Positions 8,413-16,814 are shown, counted from the first letter of the stretch. The stretch is DNA of 29,734 nucleotides from an uncultured Collinsella sp. (GCA_900757385.1 CAAENO010000025.1:1-29734), one strand, 5' to 3'. Translations and numbers: made by a program. Notes: generated by a model not told the origin, from the sequence alone.

Positions 8413-10008
8413 ATGGAGACGAACGTTATCTGGCGCAATGCCCGCGCGGCCGTTATCGAGCTCGACGATGGCGGCTACTTTACCTGTGCCGATACGTGGG
8501 AGATCTTTGTCAACGATGAGCCCGCCGGTACCACGAATACGGTCGAGACCTATGTCGATGGCCTGACCCCCGGCAAGCGCAACCTGATCCGCTTTGTCTG
8601 CGGCGAGCGCGAGTTGAGCGTAGGCGTCACCACGCCGGCGGAGCCCTTTACCATCAACGTTCGCGACTGCGGCGCCAAGGGCGATGCCGAGCACGATGAC
8701 ACCACCAACATTCAGGCTGCCATCATGGCCTGCCCCAAGGGCGGGCGCGTGCTGATCCCCGCCGGCAACTACCGCATCAAGTCCCTCTTCCTTAAGAGCA
8801 ATATCAACATCGAGCTCGCCGAGGGCGCGGTGCTGCTGGCCCGTTACGACCGCGCGGCGCTTGCCTACATTCCGGGCACGGTCACGGGTGACGAGGGGGC
8901 TGGGTACGCCGGCACCGATATGCTGCCCCTGGGCCGTTGGGAGGGCGAGAGCTTCTCGACCTACTGTTCGACCTTTACGGGCCTGAGCGTGCACGACGTG
9001 TGCATCTATGGCCGCGGCGCCATCGACGGCCAGACCGATTTTGCCGAGGACAACTGGTGGAACAAGGACTTTAAGAACATCTTCCGTCCCGAGGAGGGCC
9101 GCGAGATCGCCCGCCCGCGCATGATCTTCCTGTCCGAGTGCGAAAACGTGAGTCTTGCCGGCTTTACCGTGCGCAACAGCCCGGCGTGGAATATCCATCC
9201 CATTCTGTGCGAGCACGTCGATGCCCTGTGCCTGTCCATCGAGGGTCCCAAGAACTCCCACAACACCGACGGTTTCGATCCCGAGAGCTGCGGTTTTGTT
9301 CGCATCCTTGGCTGTCAGTTCTCGGTGGGCGACGACTGCATCGCCATCAAGAGCGGCAAACTGGGCATTGAACCCGAGCTCCGTCCCGCCACGCACGACG
9401 TGCTGATCTCGCACTGCTACATGCACGACGGCCACGGCGCCGTGGTGCTGGGATCCGAGGCCGCCGGCGGCATCAAGGACCTCACCGTGAGCAAGTGCCT
9501 CTTTGAGCGCACCGACCGCGGCCTGCGCGTCAAGACACGCCGCGGACGCGGCAAGGACGCCGTCAACGAGGGCATCACCTTCGAGCACATTCGCATGGAT
9601 AAGGTGCTTACGCCCTTCGTGGTCAACTCGTTCTACTTCTGCGACAAGGACGGCAAGACCGACTACGTGCAGTCTCGCGAGGCGCTGCCCGTCGACGACC
9701 GTACGCCCGGCTTTGGCGCCACGACGTTTTGCGATATCGAGGCCACCAACTGCCATGCGGCCGCGGCCTATATCACGGGCCTTCCCGAGAGCAAGGTGAC
9801 GCGCCTGACGTTCCAGGATGTCCATGTGACCTTTGCCGCCGATGCCGAGCCCTTTGTGCCGGCCATGGCCTGCGGCGTGGAGCCCATGGTGCGCCAGGGC
9901 ATCATCGCGCAGAACGTGAAAGTCCTCGACCTGCAGAACGTGCGCATCGAGGGTCAGGATGGCGACGAGCTGCAGCTGCAAAACGTAGACAAGGTTATCC
10001 GCGCCTAG
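8413..10008 (+). CDS. GH28 polygalacturonase, apparently intracellular
   Basis: A 531-residue glycoside hydrolase of family 28. A small beta-rich N-terminal domain (about residues 1-75) precedes the right-handed beta-helix. All four GH28 blocks are present: NTDGFDPES (Asp286), GDDCIAIKSG (Asp307, Asp308), GHGAVVLGSE (His341) and RVKTRRG (Arg372, Lys374). These are the catalytic and substrate-binding residues for hydrolysing alpha-1,4-galacturonosyl links. The closest functional type is exo- or oligogalacturonide hydrolase. No signal peptide or membrane segment is visible, so it should act on imported oligomers. ATG 8413 has GAGGGAGAG upstream. Its galacturonate product would feed UxaC. Confidence 0.93.
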   Translation: METNVIWRNARAAVIELDDGGYFTCADTWEIFVNDEPAGTTNTVETYVDGLTPGKRNLIRFVCGERELSVGVTTPAEPFTINVRDCGAKGDAEHDDTTNIQAAIMACPKGGRVLIPAGNYRIKSLFLKSNINIELAEGAVLLARYDRAALAYIPGTVTGDEGAGYAGTDMLPLGRWEGESFSTYCSTFTGLSVHDVCIYGRGAIDGQTDFAEDNWWNKDFKNIFRPEEGREIARPRMIFLSECENVSLAGFTVRNSPAWNIHPILCEHVDALCLSIEGPKNSHNTDGFDPESCGFVRILGCQFSVGDDCIAIKSGKLGIEPELRPATHDVLISHCYMHDGHGAVVLGSEAAGGIKDLTVSKCLFERTDRGLRVKTRRGRGKDAVNEGITFEHIRMDKVLTPFVVNSFYFCDKDGKTDYVQSREALPVDDRTPGFGATTFCDIEATNCHAAAAYITGLPESKVTRLTFQDVHVTFAADAEPFVPAMACGVEPMVRQGIIAQNVKVLDLQNVRIEGQDGDELQLQNVDKVIRA

Positions 10009-10046
10009 GGTAGTGCTCCTGCACAAGTGAATACGGCATGTTGAGG

Positions 10047-10080
10047 CGTGCGACGGTCGGGTCTGCCCGGCTGTCGCACG
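10047..10080 (+). other. Hairpin between GH28 and the CE8 fusion gene
   Basis: CGTGCGAC (10047-10054) pairs with GTCGCACG (10073-10080), with a GG/CGGG-CCCG inner stem. No U-tract follows. It may act as an mRNA-stabilising or processing site within the operon. Confidence 0.45.
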
Positions 10081-10139
10081 CAATCTATAGGTGCCGGTAT
10101 TGCATGGTGGGTGTTCTGTGACAGAAAGCGTAATGACAG

Positions 10140-12305
10140 ATGAGTGGCAAAGAACAGCTCTTTGAGGTATCGCTCGAACGCGAAGGCGCGTATCGCAGCA
10201 TTTCGGCGGCGCTCGAGGCGGCGGAGCGGTGTGTGCCCGATGTGACCGTGCCGGCGCGCGTGCTGGTGGCGCCGGGTGAGTACCGCGAACGGGTCGAAAT
10301 TCGTCGTCCGCATGTGACGCTCGAGGGCGAGACGGCCGACAGCGTGCGTATCGTGGGAGGCCTGGGTGCCAAGATGCCTTCGGAAGATGGTAGCGGCCAG
10401 GATGGAAGACTCGGCACCTTCCGTACGTACACGGTGCTGGTCGATGCCGACGACGTGACGCTTGCGGGTCTAACAATCGAAAACAACGCCGGTGATGGGC
10501 GCGAGGTCGGTCAGGCGATTGCCCTGTATGCCGATGGTGACCGCCTGGTTGTCGATGCCTGCTGCATTAAGGGACACCAGGACACGCTCTTTTTGGGGCC
10601 GCTGCCGCCGCGCGAGGCCAAGCCGGGCGGCTTTATAGGCCCCAGGCAGTTCGCCCCGCGCCGCGTGGGGCGGCAGTATTTTCGACGTTGCCGGATCGAG
10701 GGCGATGTCGACTTTATCTTTGGCGGCGCGCGTGCCTACTTTGAGGGGTGTGAGATTCGCTCGCTCAACCGCGATATGGATGTCAACGGGTATGTAACGG
10801 CAGCCTCCACGCCTCAGGGCGAGCCGTACGGATTTGTGTTTCATGGCTGTTCGTTTACAGCCGATGAGGGCATTGCCCCCGGATCGGTCTATCTGGGTCG
10901 TCCATGGCGCGAGTGGGCCCAGACCGTTTTGCTCGAATGCTGGCTGGGCCCCCATATTTCACTCGAGGGTTGGTGGGATTGGAATAAGCCAGCGGCACAT
11001 GACGGCACCCTGTATGCCGGCGGTGCCCTGTTTGGCCCGGCGGGTGATACTGCCGCTTGGGTGCCGTGGGCGCATTGCCTGACCGGTCAGGATTCCGAAC
11101 GCTATGCGCGTGACCGAGTGCTTGCCGGCACGGATGGTTGGGATCCCGAGGGCGGCGACGGTGATGCGGTAGAGACGGCCGGGCTATCTGCCAATGGCCG
11201 CACCGTGCACATCGAGACGTACTACGAGGACGAACCTGCGCTGCGCGCCCGACTGAAGCGCGAGGGGCGCTCGGCCGCATTTACGGGCAAGACTCCCACA
11301 GACTTTGAGGCATGGAAGGCTGCGACCAGGACTCGTCTGTACGATATTTTGGGTCTTTCGCTTATGGACCGCGCCCCGATTGAGATTCGTGAGCTCAATC
11401 GCGTGCGGGTTGCCGGCAGCATCGTGCGTACTCATGCGGTGTTGCAGGTTGAGCACGATGTGTGGATGCCGTTTTACCTGTTGGAGCCGTCCCGCCCCAA
11501 GCTTGACGAGCGGGGACTCAAGCGCTGCTATATCTGCCCGCATGGTCACCAGGGGGCGGGTGCTGCAAGCATAGCCGGCGTTGCGGGCGTGCCGGCGGTC
11601 GACGATGCCGTGCGTAAGTTCAATTACGACTACGGTCTGCGTTTGGCGCGCATGGGTTACGTGACCGTCTGCCCCGATGCGCGTGGTTGGGGATACCGTC
11701 GTGACTGGAAGGGTCAGGGCGACGACGAGAACAGCTACCTGCGCGGTACGTGTCTGAATCAAGCACGTATGGCCGAGCCGCTGGGTCTTACGGTCGCGGG
11801 CCTCAACGCCTGGGACAACATGCGCTTGATTGATTACTTGGAGACACGCGGTGACATTGCCATGGACGACCTGGGCTGCTTTGGTTTTTCGGGCGGCGGT
11901 TACATGACGTTGTACCTGTCCGCGCTCGACCCGCGCGTGCGCAAGGCGTTTGTCTCGGGCTATCTGTACGGCGTTGATGATTCGCTACTGCACCTCAACG
12001 GCAATTGCAGCTGCAATTACACGCCTGGACTCTGGCGTCTGCTCGACATGGGCGACATTGCATCGCTTGTCGCGCCACGGCCGCTCTTGGTTCAGAGCTG
12101 CGAGAAAGACCATCTCAACGGCGCCCGCGGGCTTGCGAACGTAGACGAGCAGCTCGATATCGTTCGCGACGCCTACGCGCTGCTGGGCAAGGACGAAAAC
12201 CTTCTGCACGAGGTCTGCCCGGGTGGACACCACCTGGGCGTGGCGCATCTTGCCGAGGATATCGAATGGCTCGATTCGCAAGTTGCGGAATACGCCCACG
12301 TATAG
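10140..12305 (+). CDS. Two-domain pectin methylesterase (CE8) - alpha/beta-hydrolase fusion
   Basis: A 721-residue protein with two esterase-type domains. Residues about 10-310 are a pectinesterase beta-helix: GHQDTLFLG (Asp148), VDFIFGGARAYFEG (Asp191) and YLGRPWREWAQT (Arg254), the CE8 catalytic set for removing methyl groups from galacturonate. Residues about 375-715 are an alpha/beta hydrolase of the dienelactone/acetylxylan-esterase sort: nucleophile elbow GFSGGG (Ser584), probable acid Asp657 in CEKDH and His697/698 in GGHHLG, preceded by the conserved CPDARGWGYR. No signal peptide is visible. The start at 10140 has only a weak binding site but an in-frame stop just upstream excludes longer forms. 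The second domain may remove acetyl or methyl esters; its substrate is inferred only from context. Confidence 0.9.
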   Translation: MSGKEQLFEVSLEREGAYRSISAALEAAERCVPDVTVPARVLVAPGEYRERVEIRRPHVTLEGETADSVRIVGGLGAKMPSEDGSGQDGRLGTFRTYTVLVDADDVTLAGLTIENNAGDGREVGQAIALYADGDRLVVDACCIKGHQDTLFLGPLPPREAKPGGFIGPRQFAPRRVGRQYFRRCRIEGDVDFIFGGARAYFEGCEIRSLNRDMDVNGYVTAASTPQGEPYGFVFHGCSFTADEGIAPGSVYLGRPWREWAQTVLLECWLGPHISLEGWWDWNKPAAHDGTLYAGGALFGPAGDTAAWVPWAHCLTGQDSERYARDRVLAGTDGWDPEGGDGDAVETAGLSANGRTVHIETYYEDEPALRARLKREGRSAAFTGKTPTDFEAWKAATRTRLYDILGLSLMDRAPIEIRELNRVRVAGSIVRTHAVLQVEHDVWMPFYLLEPSRPKLDERGLKRCYICPHGHQGAGAASIAGVAGVPAVDDAVRKFNYDYGLRLARMGYVTVCPDARGWGYRRDWKGQGDDENSYLRGTCLNQARMAEPLGLTVAGLNAWDNMRLIDYLETRGDIAMDDLGCFGFSGGGYMTLYLSALDPRVRKAFVSGYLYGVDDSLLHLNGNCSCNYTPGLWRLLDMGDIASLVAPRPLLVQSCEKDHLNGARGLANVDEQLDIVRDAYALLGKDENLLHEVCPGGHHLGVAHLAEDIEWLDSQVAEYAHV

Positions 12306-12374
12306 TCCCTCGGTATGTTGTGAATGAACGGTATGTACCTGTATGACCGCCGGTGTGCGGGTGAGGAGAAGAAT

Positions 12375-13043
12375 ATGGAAACGAAAAACTTGAGCGAATT
12401 GACCATCTGCTGCTTTGGCGATTCGACCACCTGGGGCGATAACGGATGCGGCGGGGGAGGCAACGATATCTCCTGGACTTCGCACCTGGGTGCGCTGCTG
12501 GGCGGCGCTACGATCGAGAACTTTGGTATTAAGGGTTCGCGTATTGCCGTCAAGGCCGACCGTAGCGATTCGTTTGTCGAGCGCTTGGACGGCATCGATC
12601 ACACGGCAGATATCTGCATCGTCTTTGGCGGCGTTAACGACTTTAGCCGTAACGTGCCGCTGGGAGAGCTGGGCAGCACGGACGTGCACGAGTTCTACGG
12701 TGCGCTCGACTACCTGATCCGCACCATCACGGCGCGCTCGCCTCAGGCAAAGCTGGTGTTTATGACGCCGTGCAAGACGAGCGGCAAACACGAGAAGGAT
12801 ATTCCGGCAAGCAACGAGGCCAACCATCTGGGCCTGACGCAAGACGCCTATGTGCGCGCGATGCTGGAGGTCTGCGATCGCTACTCGGTGCCGGTGATCG
12901 ACCTGTATGCGCAAAGCGGCATCAGCCCGTTTTTGCCGGAGCACCGCGAGCTCTACATGCCGGACGGTCTGCATTACAGCCCTGCCGGCTATGAGCGCCT
13001 GGCGCATCGCATCGCTGCGGGCCTCACCGCCGTTTGCCGTTAA
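12375..13043 (+). CDS. SGNH/GDSL-family esterase
   Basis: A 222-residue SGNH hydrolase, a normal length. Block I is CCFGDSTTWGDNG (nucleophile Ser), block III GGVNDF (Asn) and block V MPDGLHYSPAGYERLA (Asp and His, the DxxH pair). No signal peptide is visible. ATG 12375 follows GAGGAGAA by 4 bases; a start at 12324 would add a stretch without family similarity. It sits 69 bases after the CE8 fusion and ends just before the GH105 promoter. Family members in pectin loci are often acetylesterases (rhamnogalacturonan or oligogalacturonide O-acetyl). That role is inferred from position. Confidence 0.85.
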   Translation: METKNLSELTICCFGDSTTWGDNGCGGGGNDISWTSHLGALLGGATIENFGIKGSRIAVKADRSDSFVERLDGIDHTADICIVFGGVNDFSRNVPLGELGSTDVHEFYGALDYLIRTITARSPQAKLVFMTPCKTSGKHEKDIPASNEANHLGLTQDAYVRAMLEVCDRYSVPVIDLYAQSGISPFLPEHRELYMPDGLHYSPAGYERLAHRIAAGLTAVCR

Positions 13044-13045
13044 AA

Positions 13046-13128
13046 GTTTGCCGTTCACGGGGATTATAGGGTTAACGTTCACCCTATAATCCCCGTTCGC
13101 GTTACACTAGGGGAAACGTTCACCCATC
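13046..13128 (+). promoter_or_regulatory. GH105 promoter with paired operators
   Basis: Operator 1, GGGTTAACGTTCACCC (13069-13084, centre 13076.5), and operator 2, GGGAAACGTTCACCCA (centre 13117.5), are 41 bases apart. A possible -10 TACACT (13103-13108) lies between them, with -35-like TTCACC (13078-13083) inside operator 1 as at uxaC. CCGTTCAC at 13051-13058 is the upstream accessory half-site. A direct repeat GTTTGCCGTT occurs at 13032-13041 and 13046-13055. Confidence 0.75.
13057..13096. repeat. 40-base inverted repeat with the operator at its centre
   Basis: Sixteen-base arms (13057-13072 and 13081-13096; GGGGATTATAGGGT against ACCCTATAATCCCC plus two more pairs) flank TAACGTTC. Only one position pair (T13073/C13080) breaks the symmetry over 40 bases. 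The right arm contains TATAAT. It could be a cruciform, an RNA hairpin or an enlarged operator. Confidence 0.8.
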
Positions 13129-13150
13129 AATAACGTCAGAGGGGACAGCA

Positions 13151-14389
13151 ATGGGTTGCAATCAGATTCTGGACCGTTATATCGAGCAGTTGATCGAGAC
13201 CTCTACGCCTCAGGCGCCGGCCTGGAATATCGAAAAGCTTCGCGCCGGCAAGGAGAACACCTGGAATTACATTGACGGCTGCATGATCAAGGCGCTCATC
13301 GAGCTGTACGAGATCACCGGCGAGCAGCGTTACCTGACCTTCGCCGACGACTATATCGACTTCTTTGTCCAGGATGACGGCACCATCAAGCATTACGATC
13401 CCCAGGAGTACAACCTCGACAACGTCAACGCGGGCAAAACCCTCTACAAACTCTATGACCTGGTGGGCAAGCCCAAGTACCGTGCCGCCATGGATACCAT
13501 CTACCGTCAGCTCGAGACCCAGCCGCGTACCAAAGAGGGTGTGTTTTGGCACAAAGCCGTCTACCCCAACCAGATCTGGCTCGACGGCATGTACATGGCG
13601 CAGCCGTTCTACATGCAGTACGAGCTGAGCTTCCACAACCGCCGTGCCTGCTCGGATAGCTTCCATATGTTCCAGGTGGTGCACGACCTGATGCGCAACC
13701 CCCTCAACGGCCTGTACTATCACGCCTACGACGCGAGCCGCAAGCAGTTCTGGTGCGATCCCGTCACCGGCCTTTCGGCCAACTTCTGGCTGCGCGCCGA
13801 GGGCTGGTTCGCCATGGCGCTCATCGATACCTGGGAGCTCATGCCGCCCTCGATGTCGGCCGAGAAGGACGAGATCCGCAAGATGTTCCACGACCTGATC
13901 GACGCCATGCTGCCGTATCAGGACGAGAAGACCGGCATGTGGCACCAGGTCATCAACCTGCCCAATATCGCCCCCAACTATCTGGAGGAGTCGGGCAGCG
14001 CCATCTTCGCCAACGCCATCATGAAGGGCGTGCGCCTGGGCGTGCTGGGCGAGCGCTACTACCAGTACGGCCGCCGTGCGTTTGACGGCATCTGCGACAC
14101 GTGCCTGTCCGAGCGCGATGGACAGTTGGCGCTTGACAATATCTGTCTGGTGGCGGGCCTTGGCAACACCGCGCACCGCGAGGGCACGTTTGGCTACTAC
14201 ATGAGTGAGCCCGTCGTCAAAAACGACGCGAAGGGCGTGGCGCCGCTGGTGCTCGCCTATATCGAGACCATGCATCATGACAAGTTGGCCGGTAAGCGCG
14301 ATCCGCTCGCCCCCTCGGGCGTCTGCTCCATCGACGACCCGTTTGGCGGCTACACGCCGGGCATCAATGCTCATAAGGGGCGTGAATAG
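13151..14389 (+). CDS. GH105 unsaturated uronyl (rhamnogalacturonyl/galacturonyl) hydrolase
   Basis: A 412-residue (alpha/alpha)6-barrel enzyme of family GH105 (YteR/YesR type) that cleaves 4,5-unsaturated galacturonic acid from the non-reducing end of lyase-made oligomers. QIWLDGMYMAQPF carries the catalytic Asp145 and YNLDNVNAGKTL carries Asp90, at the positions known for YteR (Asp143, Asp88). FWLRAEGWFAMAL and EEGSG-like LEESGSAIFA are further family blocks. No signal peptide is visible, so it works on imported material. AGAGGGGAC precedes ATG 13151. The released unsaturated uronate rearranges to the substrate of the dhuI/kduD pair at 18905-20386. First gene of a run with 14391, and possibly with 15399 and 16815. 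Confidence 0.92.
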   Translation: MGCNQILDRYIEQLIETSTPQAPAWNIEKLRAGKENTWNYIDGCMIKALIELYEITGEQRYLTFADDYIDFFVQDDGTIKHYDPQEYNLDNVNAGKTLYKLYDLVGKPKYRAAMDTIYRQLETQPRTKEGVFWHKAVYPNQIWLDGMYMAQPFYMQYELSFHNRRACSDSFHMFQVVHDLMRNPLNGLYYHAYDASRKQFWCDPVTGLSANFWLRAEGWFAMALIDTWELMPPSMSAEKDEIRKMFHDLIDAMLPYQDEKTGMWHQVINLPNIAPNYLEESGSAIFANAIMKGVRLGVLGERYYQYGRRAFDGICDTCLSERDGQLALDNICLVAGLGNTAHREGTFGYYMSEPVVKNDAKGVAPLVLAYIETMHHDKLAGKRDPLAPSGVCSIDDPFGGYTPGINAHKGRE

Positions 14390-14390
14390 C

Positions 14391-15296
14391 GTGGGGGCCA
14401 TTACTCCGGGCGTGCGTTTACACGACCTTCCGCAGGGGACCGTCGAGGAACGCATTCGCATGGCAGGAGAGCTGGGCTTTTCGTGCATTCAGCTGCCGAG
14501 CAAGGTGCTCTACGCATCAATGGGAATCGATCGATGCGGTCTGACCCGCGAGCTCGCCGAGCATTTGCGTGCGGTGCTCGATGAGGCGGGCGTTTCGGTC
14601 GCCGTGCTCGGCTGTTATAAGAATCTGGCGACGCCCGATCGACAACAGCTCACGGATAACTTTGCCGAGTACGAGGCGTGCTTGAACTTTGCTCAGATGC
14701 TCGGCGGCTGTCCGGTTGGCACCGAGACCGGTCGTCCCAATGCGCAGAACTGCGTTGCTGACGACCGTATGACCGACGAGGCACTCGATGCGTTTATGGA
14801 TGGACTCGCGCGCGTCTGCGAGTGCGCCGAGGCCGTGGGTGGGCAAATACTGATCGAGCCCGGCTGGAACGAGACGGTCAACACGCCAGATCGCTGCCGT
14901 GAGGTGCTGGAGCGCGTCCCGAGCCCGGCGCTCGGCGTGATCTACGACCCGGTGTCGCTGCTGCATCCCAGCGTCGTTGGCGAGGCGCAGGAAATCACCG
15001 CGCGTATGCTCTACTTATGCGGCAGTAAGATTCGCGTGCTGCACGCCAAGGATTTTGAGGTCGTCGACAACGAGGACGAAGCCGGCTGGTGCGATGGTAC
15101 GGGTTCTCGCCTGGTGTGCCACGGCGTGGGCGAGACGGGCCGCTATGACTTTGAGCCCGTGGTGGCCTGGGCGGCTGCCGCCTGTTCGGGGATTCCTTGT
15201 GTGGTCGAGAACAGCGTGCCGGCGACGGCGGCTAGCTGCCTGGCGACACTCGAGCGCATGTCCGCTCGCTGCGGGGCTCCGCATCGCGAGATATAG
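14391..15296 (+). CDS. Sugar phosphate isomerase/epimerase-like TIM-barrel protein
   Basis: A 301-residue protein of the xylose-isomerase-like/AP endonuclease 2 TIM-barrel superfamily. Expected metal ligands can be seen in LIEPGWNETVNT (Glu), VIYDPVSLLHP (Asp), VLHAKDFEVVD (His, Asp) and VVENSVP (Glu). GTG 14391 starts one base after the GH105 stop with AAGGGG 10 bases upstream, so the two are translationally linked. Upstream in-frame GTG 14382 or ATG 14367 are less likely. The tight link suggests an isomerisation or epimerisation of a sugar released by GH105 or its neighbours. The substrate cannot be read from the sequence. Confidence 0.8.
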   Translation: MGAITPGVRLHDLPQGTVEERIRMAGELGFSCIQLPSKVLYASMGIDRCGLTRELAEHLRAVLDEAGVSVAVLGCYKNLATPDRQQLTDNFAEYEACLNFAQMLGGCPVGTETGRPNAQNCVADDRMTDEALDAFMDGLARVCECAEAVGGQILIEPGWNETVNTPDRCREVLERVPSPALGVIYDPVSLLHPSVVGEAQEITARMLYLCGSKIRVLHAKDFEVVDNEDEAGWCDGTGSRLVCHGVGETGRYDFEPVVAWAAAACSGIPCVVENSVPATAASCLATLERMSARCGAPHREI

Positions 15297-15398
15297 CATT
15301 GGCTTTTGCCGTGGCGGCATATTGAGTTTGCTTGACTGGGGGCGGCGGTGAAGGGTTTTATCGTCGCCTCATTGGATTACATCAAAAAGGGGAGTTGC

Positions 15399-16616
15399 GT
15401 GGCTATCCACATTGTCGAAGAGGCGAATCGTTGCCTAGGTTGCAAAAGGGCGTTCTGCCAGCTTAAAGGCTGCCCGGTGCAGACGCCTATTCCGCAGGTC
15501 ATTGACTTGTTCAAGCAGCGTCGTCTGGAAGAGGCAGGTGAGCTGCTGTTCCAGAACAACCCCATGAGCGCGGTCTGCTCCATGATCTGCAACCATTCGG
15601 GCCAGTGCGAGGGCGCGTGCATTCAGGGCCGCAAGGGCGCACCGGTGCATTTTTCGAGTATCGAGAACTATATCTCGACGGCATATTTGGACCGTAAGGA
15701 GTGGAAGCCCGCGCCGTCGTGCGGCAAGCAGGTTGCCGTGGTCGGTTCCGGTCCTGCCGGCATTACCGTGGCCATTAAGATGGCCCAGCTGGGCTGTGCC
15801 GTCACGGTGTTTGAGCAACGCCCCGAGATCGGCGGCGTGCTGGAGTACGGCATCCCCGAGTTTCGCCTGCCCCGTGCTCTCGTGCAAAAGTACCGTCACG
15901 TGATGTGCTCGCTTGGCGTACGCGTCCGTCCCTCGACCACCATTGGCGGCGCGCTGCATATCGACGACCTGTTGCGCGACGGCTACGATGCGGTCTTTGT
16001 CGGTACCGGTACCTGGCGCGCCCGCAAGCTGGGTATTCCCGGCGAGTCGCGTGGTAACGTACTGTTTGGTATCGATTACCTGGTCGATCCCACGAGCGTG
16101 GCGATCGGTCAGAACGTGGCGGTTATCGGCGCCGGCAACGTGGCCATGGATGTTGCCCGCACGGCTCTGCGCTCGGGCGCTCGCAAGGTTACCGTGTATG
16201 CCCGATCGCGCCATATCTCGGCCATCGATGACGAGGTGGAGCTGACCGAGCTTGACGGTGCCGAGATCGTGCGCGGCAAGGCGATTTGCGCCATCGACGA
16301 TAACGGTCCGGTTTTCGAGACGGCTATCTTTGACGAGGACGACAACGTGGTGGGCTACGAGGAAGAACTTGACCATGTGCCCGCCGACACGGTTGTGATT
16401 GCGGCCTCGCAGGTGCCCAAGGACAAACTGGTGCTTACGACGGGCGGTCTGGAGACCGACCATCGCGGTCTTCTTTCGGTCGATGAGCACGGCATGACCA
16501 CCGTGCCTGGCGTCTTTGCCGCCGGCGACGTCGTCAACGGCCCGCTCACTGTGGTCCATGCTGTAGCCGGCGCCAAGCTCGCCGTCGAAGGCATGACCAA
16601 CTACCTGGGCCTCTAA
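15399..16616 (+). CDS. GltD-like NAD(P)H-dependent FAD/Fe-S oxidoreductase
   Basis: A 405-residue protein related to the glutamate synthase small subunit. The N-terminal domain (residues about 1-105) has two cysteine clusters, CLGCKRAFC-x4-CP and CSMICNHSGQCEGAC, for Fe-S centres. Two dinucleotide folds follow: VAVVGSGPAGITVA (FAD) and VAVIGAGNVAMDVA (NAD(P)H), with the C-terminal VPGVFAAGDVVNGPLTVVHA that closes the FAD site. GTG 15399 is preferred because AAGGGGAG lies 5 bases before it; a GTG at 15348 is in frame. No GltB partner is encoded nearby, so it may pass electrons to another protein, perhaps the flavoenzyme at 16815. It begins 102 bases after the TIM-barrel gene. Confidence 0.85.
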   Translation: MAIHIVEEANRCLGCKRAFCQLKGCPVQTPIPQVIDLFKQRRLEEAGELLFQNNPMSAVCSMICNHSGQCEGACIQGRKGAPVHFSSIENYISTAYLDRKEWKPAPSCGKQVAVVGSGPAGITVAIKMAQLGCAVTVFEQRPEIGGVLEYGIPEFRLPRALVQKYRHVMCSLGVRVRPSTTIGGALHIDDLLRDGYDAVFVGTGTWRARKLGIPGESRGNVLFGIDYLVDPTSVAIGQNVAVIGAGNVAMDVARTALRSGARKVTVYARSRHISAIDDEVELTELDGAEIVRGKAICAIDDNGPVFETAIFDEDDNVVGYEEELDHVPADTVVIAASQVPKDKLVLTTGGLETDHRGLLSVDEHGMTTVPGVFAAGDVVNGPLTVVHAVAGAKLAVEGMTNYLGL

Positions 16617-16632
16617 CTCCATCCCACCCATC

Positions 16633-16704
16633 AGTTGCGGTGAAATACGGACTGTTTTGGCTGTCAAAGGCCTTATCTACTCCGTATTCCACCGCAACTT
16701 TTTG
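16633..16704 (+). terminator. Long inverted repeat/terminator
   Basis: AGTTGCGGTGAAATACGGA (16633-16651) pairs with TCCGTATTCCACCGCAACT (16681-16699), 19 pairs with one mismatch and a 29-base loop holding AAGGCCTT. TTTTT follows. A related sequence without the second arm occurs at 21481, so this is likely one copy of a dispersed repeat that can serve as a terminator. Confidence 0.72.
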
Positions 16705-16814
16705 TGGGCTGAGTAAAAGCCGGGGGAGCGTGTACGGTCGGGTACAGCGCGGTTACTGATACGATAAGTACGTTAGCAACTGCCGCCGAGCGGCTCAAAC
16801 GAAAGGAACCTTGT

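Noticed and set aside
8417..8430. GAACGTT at the start of GH28 as a further operator
   Set aside because: Only the central 7 bases match, the outer arms do not, and the bases encode conserved reading frame. Treated as chance.
8392..10476. 694-codon minus-strand frame opposite GH28
   Set aside because: It spans the GH28 gene and both flanking intergenic regions antisense; composition is that of a frame shadow and no motif is visible.
14205..14390. N-terminal extension of the TIM-barrel gene overlapping GH105
   Set aside because: It would overlap the GH105 coding region by 180 bases, and the added residues are low-complexity Ser/Arg/Pro typical of an off-frame reading. GTG 14391 has AAGGGG at good distance.
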